Notes: generated by a model not told the origin, from the letters alone. Counted from the stretch's first letter, positions 42,113 through 52,156 are shown. The stretch is DNA of 64,000 nt from Parasedimentitalea psychrophila (GCF_030285785.1 NZ_CP127247.1:1759501-1823500), one strand, 5' to 3'. Made by a program: numbers and translations.

Positions 42113-43636
42113 TTATTTAATGCGCTGGCCGTTGGCCAAAATCTGACCGTCACCGGTGATTTCCAGTTTCGAATCCAGTGTGTCCTCGCCGTCACCCGGA
42201 ACCGTCAACATTCCCATCATCATCCGCGCGCCCATGGCGTCGCCGTCGGACATCAGGCCCATCTGGATCAGCGTGTCGATCAGCGCATTGGCACCCACCA
42301 GTTTCAGGTCAGCGCTGCCGGCTGGGGCAGGCATGCCATCAAAACTGGCCAGATCATCGTTGTTGAAGGTGAAATCGCCGGTGCCGGTCAGCTTGGCCCC
42401 CGCCGCAGAGACCTGCAGCTGCCGGATGGTCAGCGCGGTCAGCTCACCCGGTTCCTGATCCCCCATATCGAGAGCGTCAATCGCTGCGGGGTCGAACAGA
42501 TCGAACAGCAGTTTGCCCTTGCCGGCCAGGTCCAGCACAACAGTGGCGGGCTCATGCGAGAGCATTCCGGTCGGGTCAACCATACCCCACAGCATGTCCG
42601 GCACCGCAAAATCGCGCAGGGTCAGACCAAGTGCAAAATCCTGCTCGCTGTCGGACTTGGCAATTGGCATCGCCAGTTTGGCGCCATATTCGGCAATACT
42701 GAGAGAGACCGGAAACGGCAGATCGCTGCTGCTGACGTCTACCTCTGTCTGCAGCTGTTTCAGGTCATAGGACAGTTGCCCATTGCCCATCGCAATGGCA
42801 AAATTACCGCCCTGGGACGAGGTCTCCAGCCCAAAGGTTTCACTGCCATCAACCGCCGACATCGAGGCATGGCCGCCGCTATAGGAAAAGACCCCGTCAA
42901 AGGCGAAACCCGAGGCCAGCATGGCGGTAATATCGTTGAAATCCAGCCCCATCGGAATGGAGCTAGTTCCGCCAAAACTCAGCCCCTGCAGGCTGCCGGT
43001 TGCCGATCCGGCATCGCTGCCGCCGGGCTCTTTGGCGCCAAAGCTGTAGTTCAGCGCGGAGGCTGTCATGGACTGGTCATAGATGCGCAGGTCGCCAATG
43101 GTCATGCTGGTCTTGGTGACCACATCCATCAGCGAGATGGTTGCCTTGACCATGCCTGCGGGCATTTCTTCGCCATCGGCCATCACCTTGCCCAGGGCCA
43201 GCTCCACCAGCGGCGAGGAATAATCGTAGGTCATGGTCTGGGCATCGCCAGACACCAACATGGCGCTGCCGTCGTGCGAATAGATCATCTCGCCCGAGGC
43301 GTTGTCATTGTCGCCGGAAAAGTTGAATGTGATCGGGAACTCTTTGGGGAACAGCACGTCAACGGTGCCGTCGCCATTTTCGGAAAACTGAATTTCAGGA
43401 AGTCTCAAGCCGATTGTGACGTCTTCGTCGGGGATCGGCATCATCATCGACATGTCGGATACCGTGAGGGTGCCGCCAGACAGTGTCTCAGTCCCATTGA
43501 CGTCATAGCCGGTGCCAGAGAGGTAGGACTTCCAGTCGTCCCAGACCTCCTGGGCGCTAAGATCGGCCAAAGCAGCCTGGCTGGAAAGCACCAATACAAA
43601 CGCTGCACCATAACCGCGTGCGGGGAAAACTGACAT
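42113..43636 (-). CDS. DUF2125 family exported protein (copy 2)
   Basis: A 507-residue paralogue of the preceding DUF2125 protein. Signal peptide ends near SSQAALA (residue 24). Both start with a D(I/L)SA..(I/V)W segment after the signal and share the C-terminal NNDDLASFDGMPAPAGSADL, IDTLIQMGL and GARMMMGMLTV blocks, ending in NGQRIK versus NGQRLK. The central parts have diverged, with different Gly/Ser-rich stretches. The tandem arrangement suggests gene duplication with different specialisation. Confidence 0.85.
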   Translation of the reverse strand: MSVFPARGYGAAFVLVLSSQAALADLSAQEVWDDWKSYLSGTGYDVNGTETLSGGTLTVSDMSMMMPIPDEDVTIGLRLPEIQFSENGDGTVDVLFPKEFPITFNFSGDNDNASGEMIYSHDGSAMLVSGDAQTMTYDYSSPLVELALGKVMADGEEMPAGMVKATISLMDVVTKTSMTIGDLRIYDQSMTASALNYSFGAKEPGGSDAGSATGSLQGLSFGGTSSIPMGLDFNDITAMLASGFAFDGVFSYSGGHASMSAVDGSETFGLETSSQGGNFAIAMGNGQLSYDLKQLQTEVDVSSSDLPFPVSLSIAEYGAKLAMPIAKSDSEQDFALGLTLRDFAVPDMLWGMVDPTGMLSHEPATVVLDLAGKGKLLFDLFDPAAIDALDMGDQEPGELTALTIRQLQVSAAGAKLTGTGDFTFNNDDLASFDGMPAPAGSADLKLVGANALIDTLIQMGLMSDGDAMGARMMMGMLTVPGDGEDTLDSKLEITGDGQILANGQRIK

Positions 43637-43770
43637 ATGACAACCTTTCTATCAAAATCTGTGGGTCCATGGTCAACAGTTAGGGTATTGCCCGTCAAGG
43701 GGCCTGATTGTCGACCATTCCCCATTAACATAGTACCATGATTTGGAATCGTGAATTGGAGATAAAATAT

Positions 43771-44520
43771 ATGGAATTCAAGGGTAAAACGGTCATTATT
43801 ACCGGGGCCAGTCGGGGAATCGGGGCTGAGGCTGCACGGGTCTTTGCGGCGGCGGGTGCCAATGTGGCCTTGCTGGCAAGGAGCGCCGACAGTCTGGCGG
43901 CACTGGCCACCGAGATCGGCGAAAAAGCGCTGGCGCTGACCTGCGATGTTGCTGACTACGCTGCGGTTGAAGCGGCGGTGCAGAAAACCGTCGAACACTT
44001 TGGTGGCTTGGATGTGCTGATCAACAACGCCGGGGTGTTAAAACCCATTGGCCCCTTGGCCGAGGCGGACCCGGAGCAGTGGGGCCAGGTGATTGATATC
44101 AACATCAAGGGGGTTTTCAATGGCATGCGGGCCGCCTTGCCGGTGATGAAGGCGGCAGGGGGAGGCTCCATTCTGACCGTCAGTTCCGGCGCTGCCCATA
44201 ACCCGCTTGAGGGTTGGGGGGCCTATTGCACCTCAAAGGCGGGGGCGGCGATGCTGACACGCTCGCTGGATCTGGAGGAACGCAGCAATGGTATCCGCGC
44301 CATTGGCTTGTCGCCGGGAACCGTGGCCACCCAGATGCAGCGGGATATCAAGGCCAGTGGTATCAATCCGGTGAGCGAGATGAGCTGGGAGGACCACGTG
44401 CCTGCTGAGTGGCCGGCCAAGATCCTGTTGTGGATGTGCAGCTCGGATGCGGATGAATTTATCGGCAGTGAAATCTCCCAGCGCGATGAGGAGATCCGCA
44501 AGCGGGCCGGCCTGACATGA
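43771..44520 (+). CDS. Short-chain dehydrogenase/reductase
   Basis: A 249-residue NAD(P)-dependent oxidoreductase with the Rossmann motif TGASRGIGAEAA (residues about 11-22), NNAG, and the catalytic Ser-Tyr-Lys (SSGAAHN, then AYCTSKAG). The frame is open back to 43738; the ATG at 43771 preceded by GGAG fits family starts. Substrate is unknown. The stop overlaps the next gene (ATGA at 44517-44520), an enoyl-CoA hydratase-like protein, which suggests a role in fatty or aromatic acyl metabolism. Confidence 0.9.
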   Translation: MEFKGKTVIITGASRGIGAEAARVFAAAGANVALLARSADSLAALATEIGEKALALTCDVADYAAVEAAVQKTVEHFGGLDVLINNAGVLKPIGPLAEADPEQWGQVIDINIKGVFNGMRAALPVMKAAGGGSILTVSSGAAHNPLEGWGAYCTSKAGAAMLTRSLDLEERSNGIRAIGLSPGTVATQMQRDIKASGINPVSEMSWEDHVPAEWPAKILLWMCSSDADEFIGSEISQRDEEIRKRAGLT

Positions 44521-45134
44521 TCGAGCTGACGGTCGAGGAGTCCGGCCTGTGGATCGTGACCCTCAACCGCCCGGACAAGGCCAATGCGCTGACCTCAGCG
44601 ATGCTGGAGGAGCTGGTGGATATTGCCAATCGCGCGGTCGGCGCGCGTGGGCTGATCCTGACCGGCACCGGCAAGGTGTTCAGCGCAGGCGCCGATCTGG
44701 ACGAGGCGGCGGCGGGTCTCGCCACCTCGCCGCTGTGGGAGCAGTTGTCTGCGGCGATCGCGGCTCTGCCCTGCCTGACCGTCACGGCGCTGAACGGCAC
44801 CCTGGCGGGCGGTGCCAATGGCATGGCGCTGGCCTGTGATCTGCGCATTGCGGTTCCCAGTGCCAGGCTGTTCTATCCGGTGATGAAGCTGGGCTATCTA
44901 CCCCAGCCTTCGGACGTCAAACGGATGGCGGCGCTGGTGGGGCCGGCTCGATGCAAGCTGATCCTGGCGGCCGGCCAAAAGATATCGGCGCAGCAGGCCT
45001 ATGAATTTGGCCTGCTCGATCAACTGGTAGAGCCCGCAGATCTGATGCAGGTCGCCCGTGATCTGATGGCGGATAGTCTGGCGGCCAAGCCGGAGCTGGC
45101 CCGGCGTATATTGGCGATGTGTCAGGACAGCTGA
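44517..45134 (+). CDS. Enoyl-CoA hydratase/isomerase family protein, short
   Basis: A 205-residue crotonase-fold protein with GTGKVFSAGADLDEAAAGL and the oxyanion segment TVTALNGTLAGGANGMALACDLRIAV. It is about 50 residues shorter than typical hydratases and lacks the C-terminal trimerisation helices, but there is no sign of a frameshift. Only one of the two catalytic glutamates of crotonase is not obvious here, so it might act as isomerase or hydrolase. It is translationally coupled to the preceding dehydrogenase. Confidence 0.82.
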   Translation: MIELTVEESGLWIVTLNRPDKANALTSAMLEELVDIANRAVGARGLILTGTGKVFSAGADLDEAAAGLATSPLWEQLSAAIAALPCLTVTALNGTLAGGANGMALACDLRIAVPSARLFYPVMKLGYLPQPSDVKRMAALVGPARCKLILAAGQKISAQQAYEFGLLDQLVEPADLMQVARDLMADSLAAKPELARRILAMCQDS

Positions 45135-45526
45135 TCCAAGATCTCCCGCCCGTCGTTGTCATCTGCGATGCCTGCCTTCCGTTGGGCGTAGCGCCGCGCA
45201 AAGCGCGGCGCTACGCCCAAGCCCGCCAAGGGTGTTTGGCGCAGCCAGACGCCCTGCGGGCGCGGGAGCAATGCGCGGCGGTTCTTATCGGTAATGCCGT
45301 TTGCCGGGTCGGCGAGAGCGGAACTGGCTAGAGCTGAACTGGCGCGGGTGTTTGGCGGGTGTCGGGCGGCGCTGACAATGAATTTGGCCAACCGGGGATG
45401 GCCTTGCTCAGGAATGTGCCGATTTTGTGGTGGCAAAGCGGCCAGATCGGATCGGACAAGGGTGCGCCTTGTGGGCTATAGCATCGCATAGAATGCGCCG
45501 GATCGCAGCGCTGACAAGAGGTAGGC
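45135..45526. other. 392-bp intergenic region containing a palindromic repeat
   Basis: Apart from the repeat at 45143-45268 the region holds no convincing gene. Short overlapping frames on both strands have no RBS and no family features. A purine-rich AAGAGGTAGG just before 45527 is the RBS of the next gene. Confidence 0.6.
45143..45268. repeat. Composite palindromic repeat, copy A
   Basis: The element has outer inverted ends (CTCCCGCCCG at 45143 and GCGCGGGAG ending at 45268) and a central hairpin with 18-base perfect arms (45182-45199, 45203-45220) around AAA. A second copy of 129 bases lies at 59059-59187. At the two paired positions where the copies differ, both arms have changed together. 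Confidence 0.8.
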
Positions 45527-46729
45527 ATGGCAATGGAATATGATGCAGTGGTGATCGGAGCCGGTCCGGCAGGGCTGATGGCGGCGGATCAACTGGCGCG
45601 GGCAGGGCACAGCGTTGTGGTGGTCGAGGCCAAGCCCTCGGTGGGGCGCAAGCTGCTGATGGCGGGGAAATCCGGCTTGAACCTGACCAGGGATGAACCG
45701 TTTGACCAGTTGATCGCCAATTATGGCAAGGCGGCGGATTGGTTGGCGCCGATGGTCAGGCAGTTTGATGCGCAGGCGGTGCAGGACTGGGCGCGTGGCC
45801 TGGGCAGTGAGCTGTTCACCGGATCGACCGGCCGGGTGTTTCCCAAAGTCATGAAGGCCTCGCCGCTGCTGCGGGCCTGGTTAGCTGCGCTGGGCGACTT
45901 GGGCGTGCAGCGCCGCACCGGTTGGTCCTGGCGCGGCTGGGACGGGGCGGATCTGCTGTTTGACACCGCCGAGGGCACCCAGGTCATCCCTGCGGCGGTC
46001 ACCGTGCTGGCGCTGGGCGGTGCCAGTTGGGCGCGGCTGGGCTCGGACGGGATGTGGGCGCCGGTGCTGGCGGATCAAGGGGTCGCGCTGGCCCCGTTCA
46101 AGCCGGCCAATGTCGGACTGCTGGTGGACTGGTCCGATCACATGGTCCCCCAGTTTGGCGCGCCGCTCAAGGGTATCGCCCTGCAGGCCGGTGATCTGTT
46201 TTCACGCGGCGAGGCGGTGATTTCCAAACGCGGGCTTGAGGGCGGTGGAATTTACGCGATCTGCGCGGCGGTGCGCGGCGGTGCGCCGCTGACGCTGGAT
46301 CTGCTGCCGGATCTGTCTGGGGATGAGGTTACCCGCCGGTTGTCGCGCCCTCGTGGCAAGGCCAGCCTGTCCAACCATCTGCGCAAGGTGTTGAAACTGG
46401 ATCCGGCGCGTATTGCGATGTTGCAGGAATTTGCCCGCCCACTGCCACCGCAACCCGCAGATCTGGCCCGGTTGATCAAGGCTCTGCCGGTGAAACACGC
46501 GGGGCTGCGGCCCATTGACGAGGCGATCTCAACCGCTGGCGGTGTCACCCGTGGCGCGCTGGACGAAGGATTGATGCTGAAGCAGAGGCCCGGGGTGTTC
46601 TGTGCCGGGGAAATGCTGGACTGGGAAGCGCCCACCGGTGGCTATCTGCTGACCGGCTGTCTGGCCACCGGGCGTTGGGCCGGCCGGGCGGCAGCGCAAT
46701 ACCTGAGCAAACCCCCGTCTCCAGTGTGA
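45527..46729 (+). CDS. NAD(P)/FAD-dependent oxidoreductase, HI0933-like flavoprotein
   Basis: A 400-residue flavoprotein. The FAD-binding GxGxxG motif is at DAVVIGAGPAGLMAADQLA, followed by the family segments GRKLLMAGKSGLNLT, GSTGRVFPKVMKASPLL, AVTVLALGGASWARLGSDG and the C-terminal GVFCAGEMLDWEAPTGGYLLTGCLATGRWAG. The family (HI0933/TIGR03862) is widespread with uncertain substrate. An ATG at 45533 is a possible alternative start. It stands alone between a repeat and a convergent GST gene. Confidence 0.88.
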   Translation: MAMEYDAVVIGAGPAGLMAADQLARAGHSVVVVEAKPSVGRKLLMAGKSGLNLTRDEPFDQLIANYGKAADWLAPMVRQFDAQAVQDWARGLGSELFTGSTGRVFPKVMKASPLLRAWLAALGDLGVQRRTGWSWRGWDGADLLFDTAEGTQVIPAAVTVLALGGASWARLGSDGMWAPVLADQGVALAPFKPANVGLLVDWSDHMVPQFGAPLKGIALQAGDLFSRGEAVISKRGLEGGGIYAICAAVRGGAPLTLDLLPDLSGDEVTRRLSRPRGKASLSNHLRKVLKLDPARIAMLQEFARPLPPQPADLARLIKALPVKHAGLRPIDEAISTAGGVTRGALDEGLMLKQRPGVFCAGEMLDWEAPTGGYLLTGCLATGRWAGRAAAQYLSKPPSPV

Positions 46730-46787
46730 CGACTGTTTTACCCAGCCGCCAGTGTGACGAAGTTTTGCCCGGCCGTTAGGTCGGGCG

Positions 46788-46810
46788 GCGCCCACCCAGC
46801 GGGTGGGCGC
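46788..46810. terminator. GC-rich hairpin between convergent genes
   Basis: Ten-base perfect arms (46788-46797, 46801-46810) around AGC lie between the flavoprotein gene (+) and the GST gene (-). It is probably a bidirectional terminator; no strong T-run is visible on either strand. Confidence 0.5.
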
Positions 46811-46823
46811 GACCCTCGTTTGG

Positions 46824-47417
46824 CTAGTCTTGCAGATGGGCAAGGGCCCGCTTGAAAGCCTCACGCTCGCGCATCTCCTTGGCATAGGCGCGCATGGTTG
46901 TGTCGCTGACCGGGAAACCGGCAACCAAGGCCCAGTTCAGGCAATGGGTGGCGGTGATGTCAGCGATGGTAAAGCTGTCGCCCTGCAGGAATGGGCCGTC
47001 GAAGCTTTTGCCCAAGCGTTCCAGATTGCGCTCAAATTCCCATTTCAGGCTGTCCTTCACCTGCGGAACCCGCCTGTCTTCTGGCAGAATAAAGCTGTGG
47101 CGGGCGGCGGTCCATAAAACTGAGTCGAATTCGTCCAGCACCATCTGGGTCAGAGAATCCTGATGCGCGCGTTTGATCGTGCCTGCGGCATGGGTCAGTT
47201 TGCCATGTTTGTCCGCCAGATAGGTGATGATGGCGGTGGAATCGGTGATCACCGCATCGCCGTCCACCAGCACCGGGATCTTGCCAGATGTGTTCAGCGC
47301 CAGCACATCTGGGTGATGCGGTGCGGCTTCGATCAGCTGGTACGGCTCACCGATTTCTTCCAGCATCCATAAGACGCGAAAAGCCCGGCTTTTGACGCTT
47401 CCGTAAAGTTTATACAT
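46824..47417 (-). CDS. Glutathione S-transferase family protein
   Basis: A 197-residue protein with the N-terminal thioredoxin domain beginning MYKLYGSVKSRAFRVLWML (the Ser/Arg region that would contact glutathione), VPVL-like KIPVLVDGDAVITDSTAI, and an all-helical C-terminal domain with the ADITATHCLNWA motif. The open frame runs ten codons further upstream, but the ATG at 47417 gives the conserved start. Substrate is unknown. Confidence 0.9.
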   Translation of the reverse strand: MYKLYGSVKSRAFRVLWMLEEIGEPYQLIEAAPHHPDVLALNTSGKIPVLVDGDAVITDSTAIITYLADKHGKLTHAAGTIKRAHQDSLTQMVLDEFDSVLWTAARHSFILPEDRRVPQVKDSLKWEFERNLERLGKSFDGPFLQGDSFTIADITATHCLNWALVAGFPVSDTTMRAYAKEMREREAFKRALAHLQD

Positions 47418-47480
47418 GTTGATCCCTGTCTTTTGATTTGATCTCAAAATGGGAAATATCGCCCCAAGGTCAAGGGGTAA

Positions 47481-48509
47481 TCAGCGCAGGCGGCTTAACA
47501 TTGCCAGCCGGATCAGGGCGCGCTCCATCAGCGCCAGTGCCGGCGCGGTTTGTCCAGCCGAGCGCAGTTGCAGGTCGGTGTCGGTCAGCAGTGTCAGCGC
47601 CGTTTCCAGCCGGTCAACGCCCCAGCCCTGTGCCTGTCGCAGCACCCGGTCCCGGCGTTTGCCATACAGCGGCGGCCGCATCCGGCCAATGCCCTGCGCC
47701 GCACCACCGGGATGCGAGGCACAGGCATAGAGGGTGCGAAAATGTCGGGTGGCGCCAATGCACAATGTCACCGCGTTGGTGCCTTGGGATTGCAACCGGC
47801 GGATCAACGGGCCAATTTCGCCGCTGCGACCTTCGGCCACCACGTTCAGCACATCATCCAGCGCCGCCTCGGTGGACTGTGGCGCCACCGCCTCGATGTC
47901 GTCCAGCGATAGCGGGCTGGCGTCGCCGTGCTTATACAGGGCCAGCTTTTCAATCATCCGCGAGAAATCACCGGGGCCGATGTCATTGGCGATATCGGTC
48001 AGCGAAGACATGCTGTCGCCGGGAATATCGCGAATCGAGGCGGCAGCCAGAATGCGTTCGATCTCGGCGCGCGACGGCGGGTCGTCGTAAATGCCAACCG
48101 CATAGGCGTTGCGGTGGCTCTCGAATCCCTTGCGCAGTTTTGAGGTGGCTTTCAGCTGGCCGCCGGTGACCACGATCTGCGCATCGCCGGGCTGCCATTC
48201 CTCCAGAGCGGCCAGAATGGCAGGGGCGGCCTGATCATTGGCCTCTTCGACAAACACCGCGCGGATGCCGGGAAAGAAGCCCACCGCCTTGACCGCGTCT
48301 AGCAATTGCGCCGGGTCCTTGCGCAATCCGCCGGCAGGCATCCGGGTCAGGCGCATCTCTTCCTCAGCGGCCGGACCCAAGAGCGCGGCCAGCACCTGCT
48401 GGCGTTTCAACGCCACCCGCATTGCATCACCGCCGTAGATCAGTATCCCGGTTTTATCCGGGTCTGGACGGGCGAAATACCCTTCGGCGTCGCGGGGGCT
48501 GAGCTTCAT
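47481..48509 (-). CDS. holA: DNA polymerase III subunit delta
   Basis: A 342-residue clamp-loader subunit. It has the N-terminal [31 protein letters not shown], the AAA+-like PAAEEEMRLTRMP and AVKAVGFFPGIRAVFVEEA segments, and the C-terminal collar region FRTLYACASHPGGAAQGIGRMRPPLYGKRRD that is characteristic of alphaproteobacterial HolA. Its start overlaps the lptE stop (ATGA at 48506-48509), making the leuS-lptE-holA operon common in this order. Confidence 0.93.
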   Translation of the reverse strand: MKLSPRDAEGYFARPDPDKTGILIYGGDAMRVALKRQQVLAALLGPAAEEEMRLTRMPAGGLRKDPAQLLDAVKAVGFFPGIRAVFVEEANDQAAPAILAALEEWQPGDAQIVVTGGQLKATSKLRKGFESHRNAYAVGIYDDPPSRAEIERILAAASIRDIPGDSMSSLTDIANDIGPGDFSRMIEKLALYKHGDASPLSLDDIEAVAPQSTEAALDDVLNVVAEGRSGEIGPLIRRLQSQGTNAVTLCIGATRHFRTLYACASHPGGAAQGIGRMRPPLYGKRRDRVLRQAQGWGVDRLETALTLLTDTDLQLRSAGQTAPALALMERALIRLAMLSRLR

Positions 48510-49045
48510 TCTGGAGAGGCCGCAACCGGGGTCGGGTCGGTCGATAGATCCACAGTTGTCAAAATGCGGGTGTTGATCTGGTCGGCCAATATCACCATCA
48601 ACCGCCGATGCGCATCCCGTTCACTGGCCAGAGCTTCCACCGTGGATCCGGTGGCGGAATAGCCGGTGAAGGCCTGTTCTTCGCCGCTGGCAACCACCTT
48701 GCCGTCCGATTTCCGGGTCAGCGTATAGCTGGCCTTGCCAAGAAGGGAATAGCGGGTGGTCTGGCTGTCATCGGTGATCGCCTGGCCATCGTCACGGGTG
48801 CTAAGCGTCAGGTCCAGTTGATAGGCCCCTGCATCTGTACGTCCCAGACGATGTTCCAAATTCTGCACCAACAGGTAAGAATCGACTTCGCTGGTTGAGG
48901 GAACGTCCTCGGGCGCCTGCACTGACACCTGACCATATAGTGCATCACCACTGCCGCCGGGGGCGTGGACCGGGGTAAAGCCACAGGCCGCCAGCGCCAG
49001 AGGCGCCAGCATTACCAGCAGGGTTCTGCGATCAAACAACGACAT
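48506..49045 (-). CDS. lptE: LPS-assembly lipoprotein LptE
   Basis: A 179-residue outer-membrane lipoprotein that plugs the LptD barrel. The signal peptide [21 protein letters not shown] ends in a lipobox with Cys21, followed by [10 protein letters not shown]. The body has the family's [21 protein letters not shown] and [12 protein letters not shown] strands. ATG 49045 is used in place of the longer frame. It overlaps the leuS 3' end by 14 bases and holA at its own end. Confidence 0.9.
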   Translation of the reverse strand: MSLFDRRTLLVMLAPLALAACGFTPVHAPGGSGDALYGQVSVQAPEDVPSTSEVDSYLLVQNLEHRLGRTDAGAYQLDLTLSTRDDGQAITDDSQTTRYSLLGKASYTLTRKSDGKVVASGEEQAFTGYSATGSTVEALASERDAHRRLMVILADQINTRILTTVDLSTDPTPVAASPE

Positions 49046-51563
49046 TGACGATACGACCTGGCACCACAATCACCTTTTTCGGCGCCTTTCCATCCAGCGC
49101 CTTTTGCACAGCATCCGTTGCCAGCGCCAGTTTTTCAACCTCAGCCTTGTCCATGTCCTTGGGCACGCTGATTTCCGCCCGCCGCTTGCCGTTCACCTGG
49201 ATCGGCAGGGTGACGGTTTCGTCAATCAGCATCGCCGGGTCCGCCACCGGCCAAGGCGCGATGGTGACAAGGCCCTCGCCGCCCAGCATCTGCCAGATTT
49301 GTTCAGACAGGTGTGGTGTCATCGGAGACATCAGCTGTGCCAGCGTTTTCACCGCCTGTTTCTTGGCGTCGGACCCGGCCTTGGATTTTGCCAGCGTCGC
49401 GGTGAAACCGTACAGTTTGGCAATGGCAGCGTTAAAGCCAAAGCTCTCGACGCCTTTGGTGACTTCCTCAATCGCCTTGTGCATTTCGCGCAGCAGAGCG
49501 TCGTCGTTGCCATTGGCAGCAACATCCGCACCGGCAATCTCATTGGCGATCCGGTAAACGCGCGCCAGATGCTTATAAGTCGCCTCGGCCCCCGCAGCGG
49601 TCCATTCCACGTCCCGCTCGGGTGGGCTGTCGGACAGCATGAACCAGCGGGCAGTATCAGCGCCAAAGGCCGAGATGATCGAGGCCGGATCGACCACGTT
49701 CTTCTTGGACTTCGACATCTTGGCCGAGGGAATGATCTCAACTTCACTGCCGTCGGCCAGTTTGCCGCCGGTTACATCCTCGGGCAGGTGATAGACCGGA
49801 CGGTCGTTTTCGCCACGGGTCTGGTAAATTTCATGCGTGACCATGCCTTGGGTGAACAGCGCGTCAAACGGCTCAATCGCCTTGTCCGGCAAATGTCCGG
49901 TGATCTGCATCGCGCGGGCAAAGAATCGCGAATACAGCAGGTGCAGAATCGCGTGCTCGATGCCGCCGATATACTGATCGACGTTCATCCAGTACTCGGC
50001 CTCGGCCATATCAGTCGGGGTTTCCGCATCTGGCGCGGTGAAGCGGGCGAAATACCAGGACGAATCAACGAATGTGTCCATGGTGTCGGTTTCGCGCTTG
50101 GCGGGCTCACCACAGGATGGGCAAGCGCAGTCACGCCATGTCGGGTGCCAGTTCAGCGGGTTGCCGGGCTTGTCGAAACTGACATCCTCGGGCAGCTCGA
50201 TCGGCAGGTTTTCTTTCTTTTCCGGCACCACGCCGCAGGCATCGCAATGCACCACGGGAATCGGGCAACCCCAGAACCGCTGCCGCGACAGGCCCCAGTC
50301 GCGCAGACGGAACTTGGTGACGCCGGTGCCCCAGCCAGCTTTTTCGGCAAAATCGACGGTGGTATTGACCGCGTCCTCGCCAGTGGCCTCGGTCAGCCCG
50401 GCAAAGTGATCGACCCAGCGGACCTTTTCAGACTTGGCGGGCACAAAGGCGGTATTTGCCACCGGAGTGTCATTGTCCATCGCATAGAAGGTGTCCACCA
50501 CCGGCAGGTCATACTTGCGGCAGAAATCGAGGTCGCGCTGGTCATGCGCCGGGCAGGCGAAAATCGCGCCGGTGCCGTATTCCATCAGAATAAAGTTAGC
50601 GATCCAGACCGGCAGCTCGGCGCCGCTCAGCGGGTGCTTGACCCGGATGCCGGTGTCATAGCCCAGCTTGGGCGCAGTTTCGATGGCCTCTTCGGTGGTG
50701 CCGCCCTTGCGACATTCGGCAAGGAATTCAGCCAGTTCGGGTCTGTCCGACTCAAGCTGTTTGGCAATCGGGTGATCCGGCGAGATGCCGACAAAAGACG
50801 CACCATTCAGGGTGTCGGGACGGGTGGTGTAAACCTCAATCGAATCGCCGCCGTCGGTGCGCTCAAACGAGAACTGCAGCCCGCGCGACTTGCCGATCCA
50901 GTTCTCCTGCATCAGCCGCACCTTGGCGGGCCAGTTGTCCAAACCGTCCAGCGCGCTCAGCAATTCGTCCGAGAAATCAGAGATCTTGAAGAACCATTGG
51001 GTCAGCTCGCGCCGCTCAACCAAGGCCCCCGAGCGCCAGCCCCGGCCGCCTTCGACCTGTTCGTTGGCCAGCACCGTCATATCAACCGGATCCCAGTTCA
51101 CCACGGCGTTCTTGCGGTAGACCAATCCTGCCTTCAGGAAATCGAGGAACAGCGCCTGCTGCTGGCCGTAATACTCCGGGTCACAGGTGGCAAATTCGCG
51201 GGACCAGTCGATCGACAGCCCCAGCGGTTTCATCTGGCCACGCATGTCGGCGATGTTGTTATAGGTCCACTCTTTCGGGTGGCCGCCAATGGCGATGGCG
51301 GCATTTTCCGCAGGCAGGCCAAAGGCATCCCAGCCCATGGGGTGCAGCACATTATGGCCGGTCGCGATCTTATAGCGCGCCACCACGTCGCCCATGGTGT
51401 AATTGCGCACATGGCCCATGTGGATGCGGCCCGACGGATAGGGGAACATCTCCAGCACATAGTACTTTGGCTTGTCTGCGGTGCGCTTGGCCTGAAAGAT
51501 TCCAGCCTTTTCCCAGGCCGCTTGCCAGTTTGCTTCGATTTCGGAGGCTTCGTAACGCGACAT
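49032..51563 (-). CDS. leuS: Leucyl-tRNA synthetase
   Basis: An 843-residue class I synthetase. HIGH-type motif [14 protein letters not shown], the editing domain with [12 protein letters not shown], zinc-type cysteines (CDACG and CPSCG) and KMSKS ([11 protein letters not shown]) are all present. AAAGGA upstream of ATG 51563 sets the start; the frame itself is open to a TTG at 51596 within a terminator. It heads the leuS-lptE-holA operon. Confidence 0.97.
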   Translation of the reverse strand: MSRYEASEIEANWQAAWEKAGIFQAKRTADKPKYYVLEMFPYPSGRIHMGHVRNYTMGDVVARYKIATGHNVLHPMGWDAFGLPAENAAIAIGGHPKEWTYNNIADMRGQMKPLGLSIDWSREFATCDPEYYGQQQALFLDFLKAGLVYRKNAVVNWDPVDMTVLANEQVEGGRGWRSGALVERRELTQWFFKISDFSDELLSALDGLDNWPAKVRLMQENWIGKSRGLQFSFERTDGGDSIEVYTTRPDTLNGASFVGISPDHPIAKQLESDRPELAEFLAECRKGGTTEEAIETAPKLGYDTGIRVKHPLSGAELPVWIANFILMEYGTGAIFACPAHDQRDLDFCRKYDLPVVDTFYAMDNDTPVANTAFVPAKSEKVRWVDHFAGLTEATGEDAVNTTVDFAEKAGWGTGVTKFRLRDWGLSRQRFWGCPIPVVHCDACGVVPEKKENLPIELPEDVSFDKPGNPLNWHPTWRDCACPSCGEPAKRETDTMDTFVDSSWYFARFTAPDAETPTDMAEAEYWMNVDQYIGGIEHAILHLLYSRFFARAMQITGHLPDKAIEPFDALFTQGMVTHEIYQTRGENDRPVYHLPEDVTGGKLADGSEVEIIPSAKMSKSKKNVVDPASIISAFGADTARWFMLSDSPPERDVEWTAAGAEATYKHLARVYRIANEIAGADVAANGNDDALLREMHKAIEEVTKGVESFGFNAAIAKLYGFTATLAKSKAGSDAKKQAVKTLAQLMSPMTPHLSEQIWQMLGGEGLVTIAPWPVADPAMLIDETVTLPIQVNGKRRAEISVPKDMDKAEVEKLALATDAVQKALDGKAPKKVIVVPGRIVNVVV

Positions 51564-51580
51564 CTTGCGGTCCTTTAAAT

Positions 51581-51605
51581 AAAAACGCCGGGTCAAGACC
51601 CGGCG
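51581..51605 (-). terminator. Intrinsic terminator after the DUF3576 gene
   Basis: Nine-base arms (51586-51594, 51597-51605) are followed on the minus strand by TTTTTATTT. It separates the DUF3576 gene from leuS. Confidence 0.8.
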
Positions 51606-51649
51606 CTGTCATACTGAGATTATCGGCGATGATCCAGAGGTCAGCTGGA

Positions 51650-52156
51650 TCAGAGCTTTTTGTCGGCAATCCGCAACTGCCGGGCCCGGGAGAATATGGC
51701 GTCTTCCACGGCGCGGGTTGTGGCGGCGCTGACGGTGCCACCCTTGGAGTGCAGCGACAGGTTCAGGGACCGCGCATCCAGCGCCGGATCCTTGATATGC
51801 ACCGTGGCGCGGTAAGAGCGACCGCCACCGGGAGGGGTGCCATAGCCGGTGATGATCAACCCGGTAAAGGGATCAACAGACTGCACTGGCAGGAAATTCA
51901 GCACATCCAGCGACGCCGACCACAGGTAACGGTTTACCTGCACGGTCTGCTCAGCGTTGGATCCGCCAAAGGCATCCCAGATCGTTTCTCCCGGATCATC
52001 AAAGGTGATGGCATCTTGGAAGTCACGCTCCGGTCGTACCGGCGGCGAATTGTTGGTGGCGGATCTGTTTGTTGCGCCATCCTTGCCACCAAAGGCACCG
52101 CAGCCCGCGACCAAGACGACGAGAGATATCATTCCGAGTTTCGTTAGCCACTGCAT
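51650..52156 (-). CDS. DUF3576 lipoprotein
   Basis: A 168-residue lipoprotein: signal sequence with lipobox VLVAGC (Cys19), a low-complexity linker with ATNRSATNNSPP, and the DUF3576 body with IWDAFGGSNAEQTVQVNRYLWSASLDVLNFLPVQSVDPFTG and RRLRI-like C terminus. DUF3576 proteins occur in alphaproteobacteria upstream of leuS and their function is not established. It is divergent from the porin gene. Confidence 0.85.
   Translation of the reverse strand: MQWLTKLGMISLVVLVAGCGAFGGKDGATNRSATNNSPPVRPERDFQDAITFDDPGETIWDAFGGSNAEQTVQVNRYLWSASLDVLNFLPVQSVDPFTGLIITGYGTPPGGGRSYRATVHIKDPALDARSLNLSLHSKGGTVSAATTRAVEDAIFSRARQLRIADKKL

Noticed and set aside
45143-45268. Simple rho-independent terminator for the enoyl-CoA hydratase gene
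   Set aside because: There is no T-run and the element extends over 126 bases with conserved outer ends also found at 59059-59187, so it is a repeat, even if it may also stop transcription.
49104-51578. An 824-codon open frame on the plus strand opposite leuS
   Set aside because: leuS has all class I synthetase motifs on the minus strand. The opposite frame is rich in Arg, Gly and His with no recognisable domain, typical of antisense frames in GC-rich DNA.
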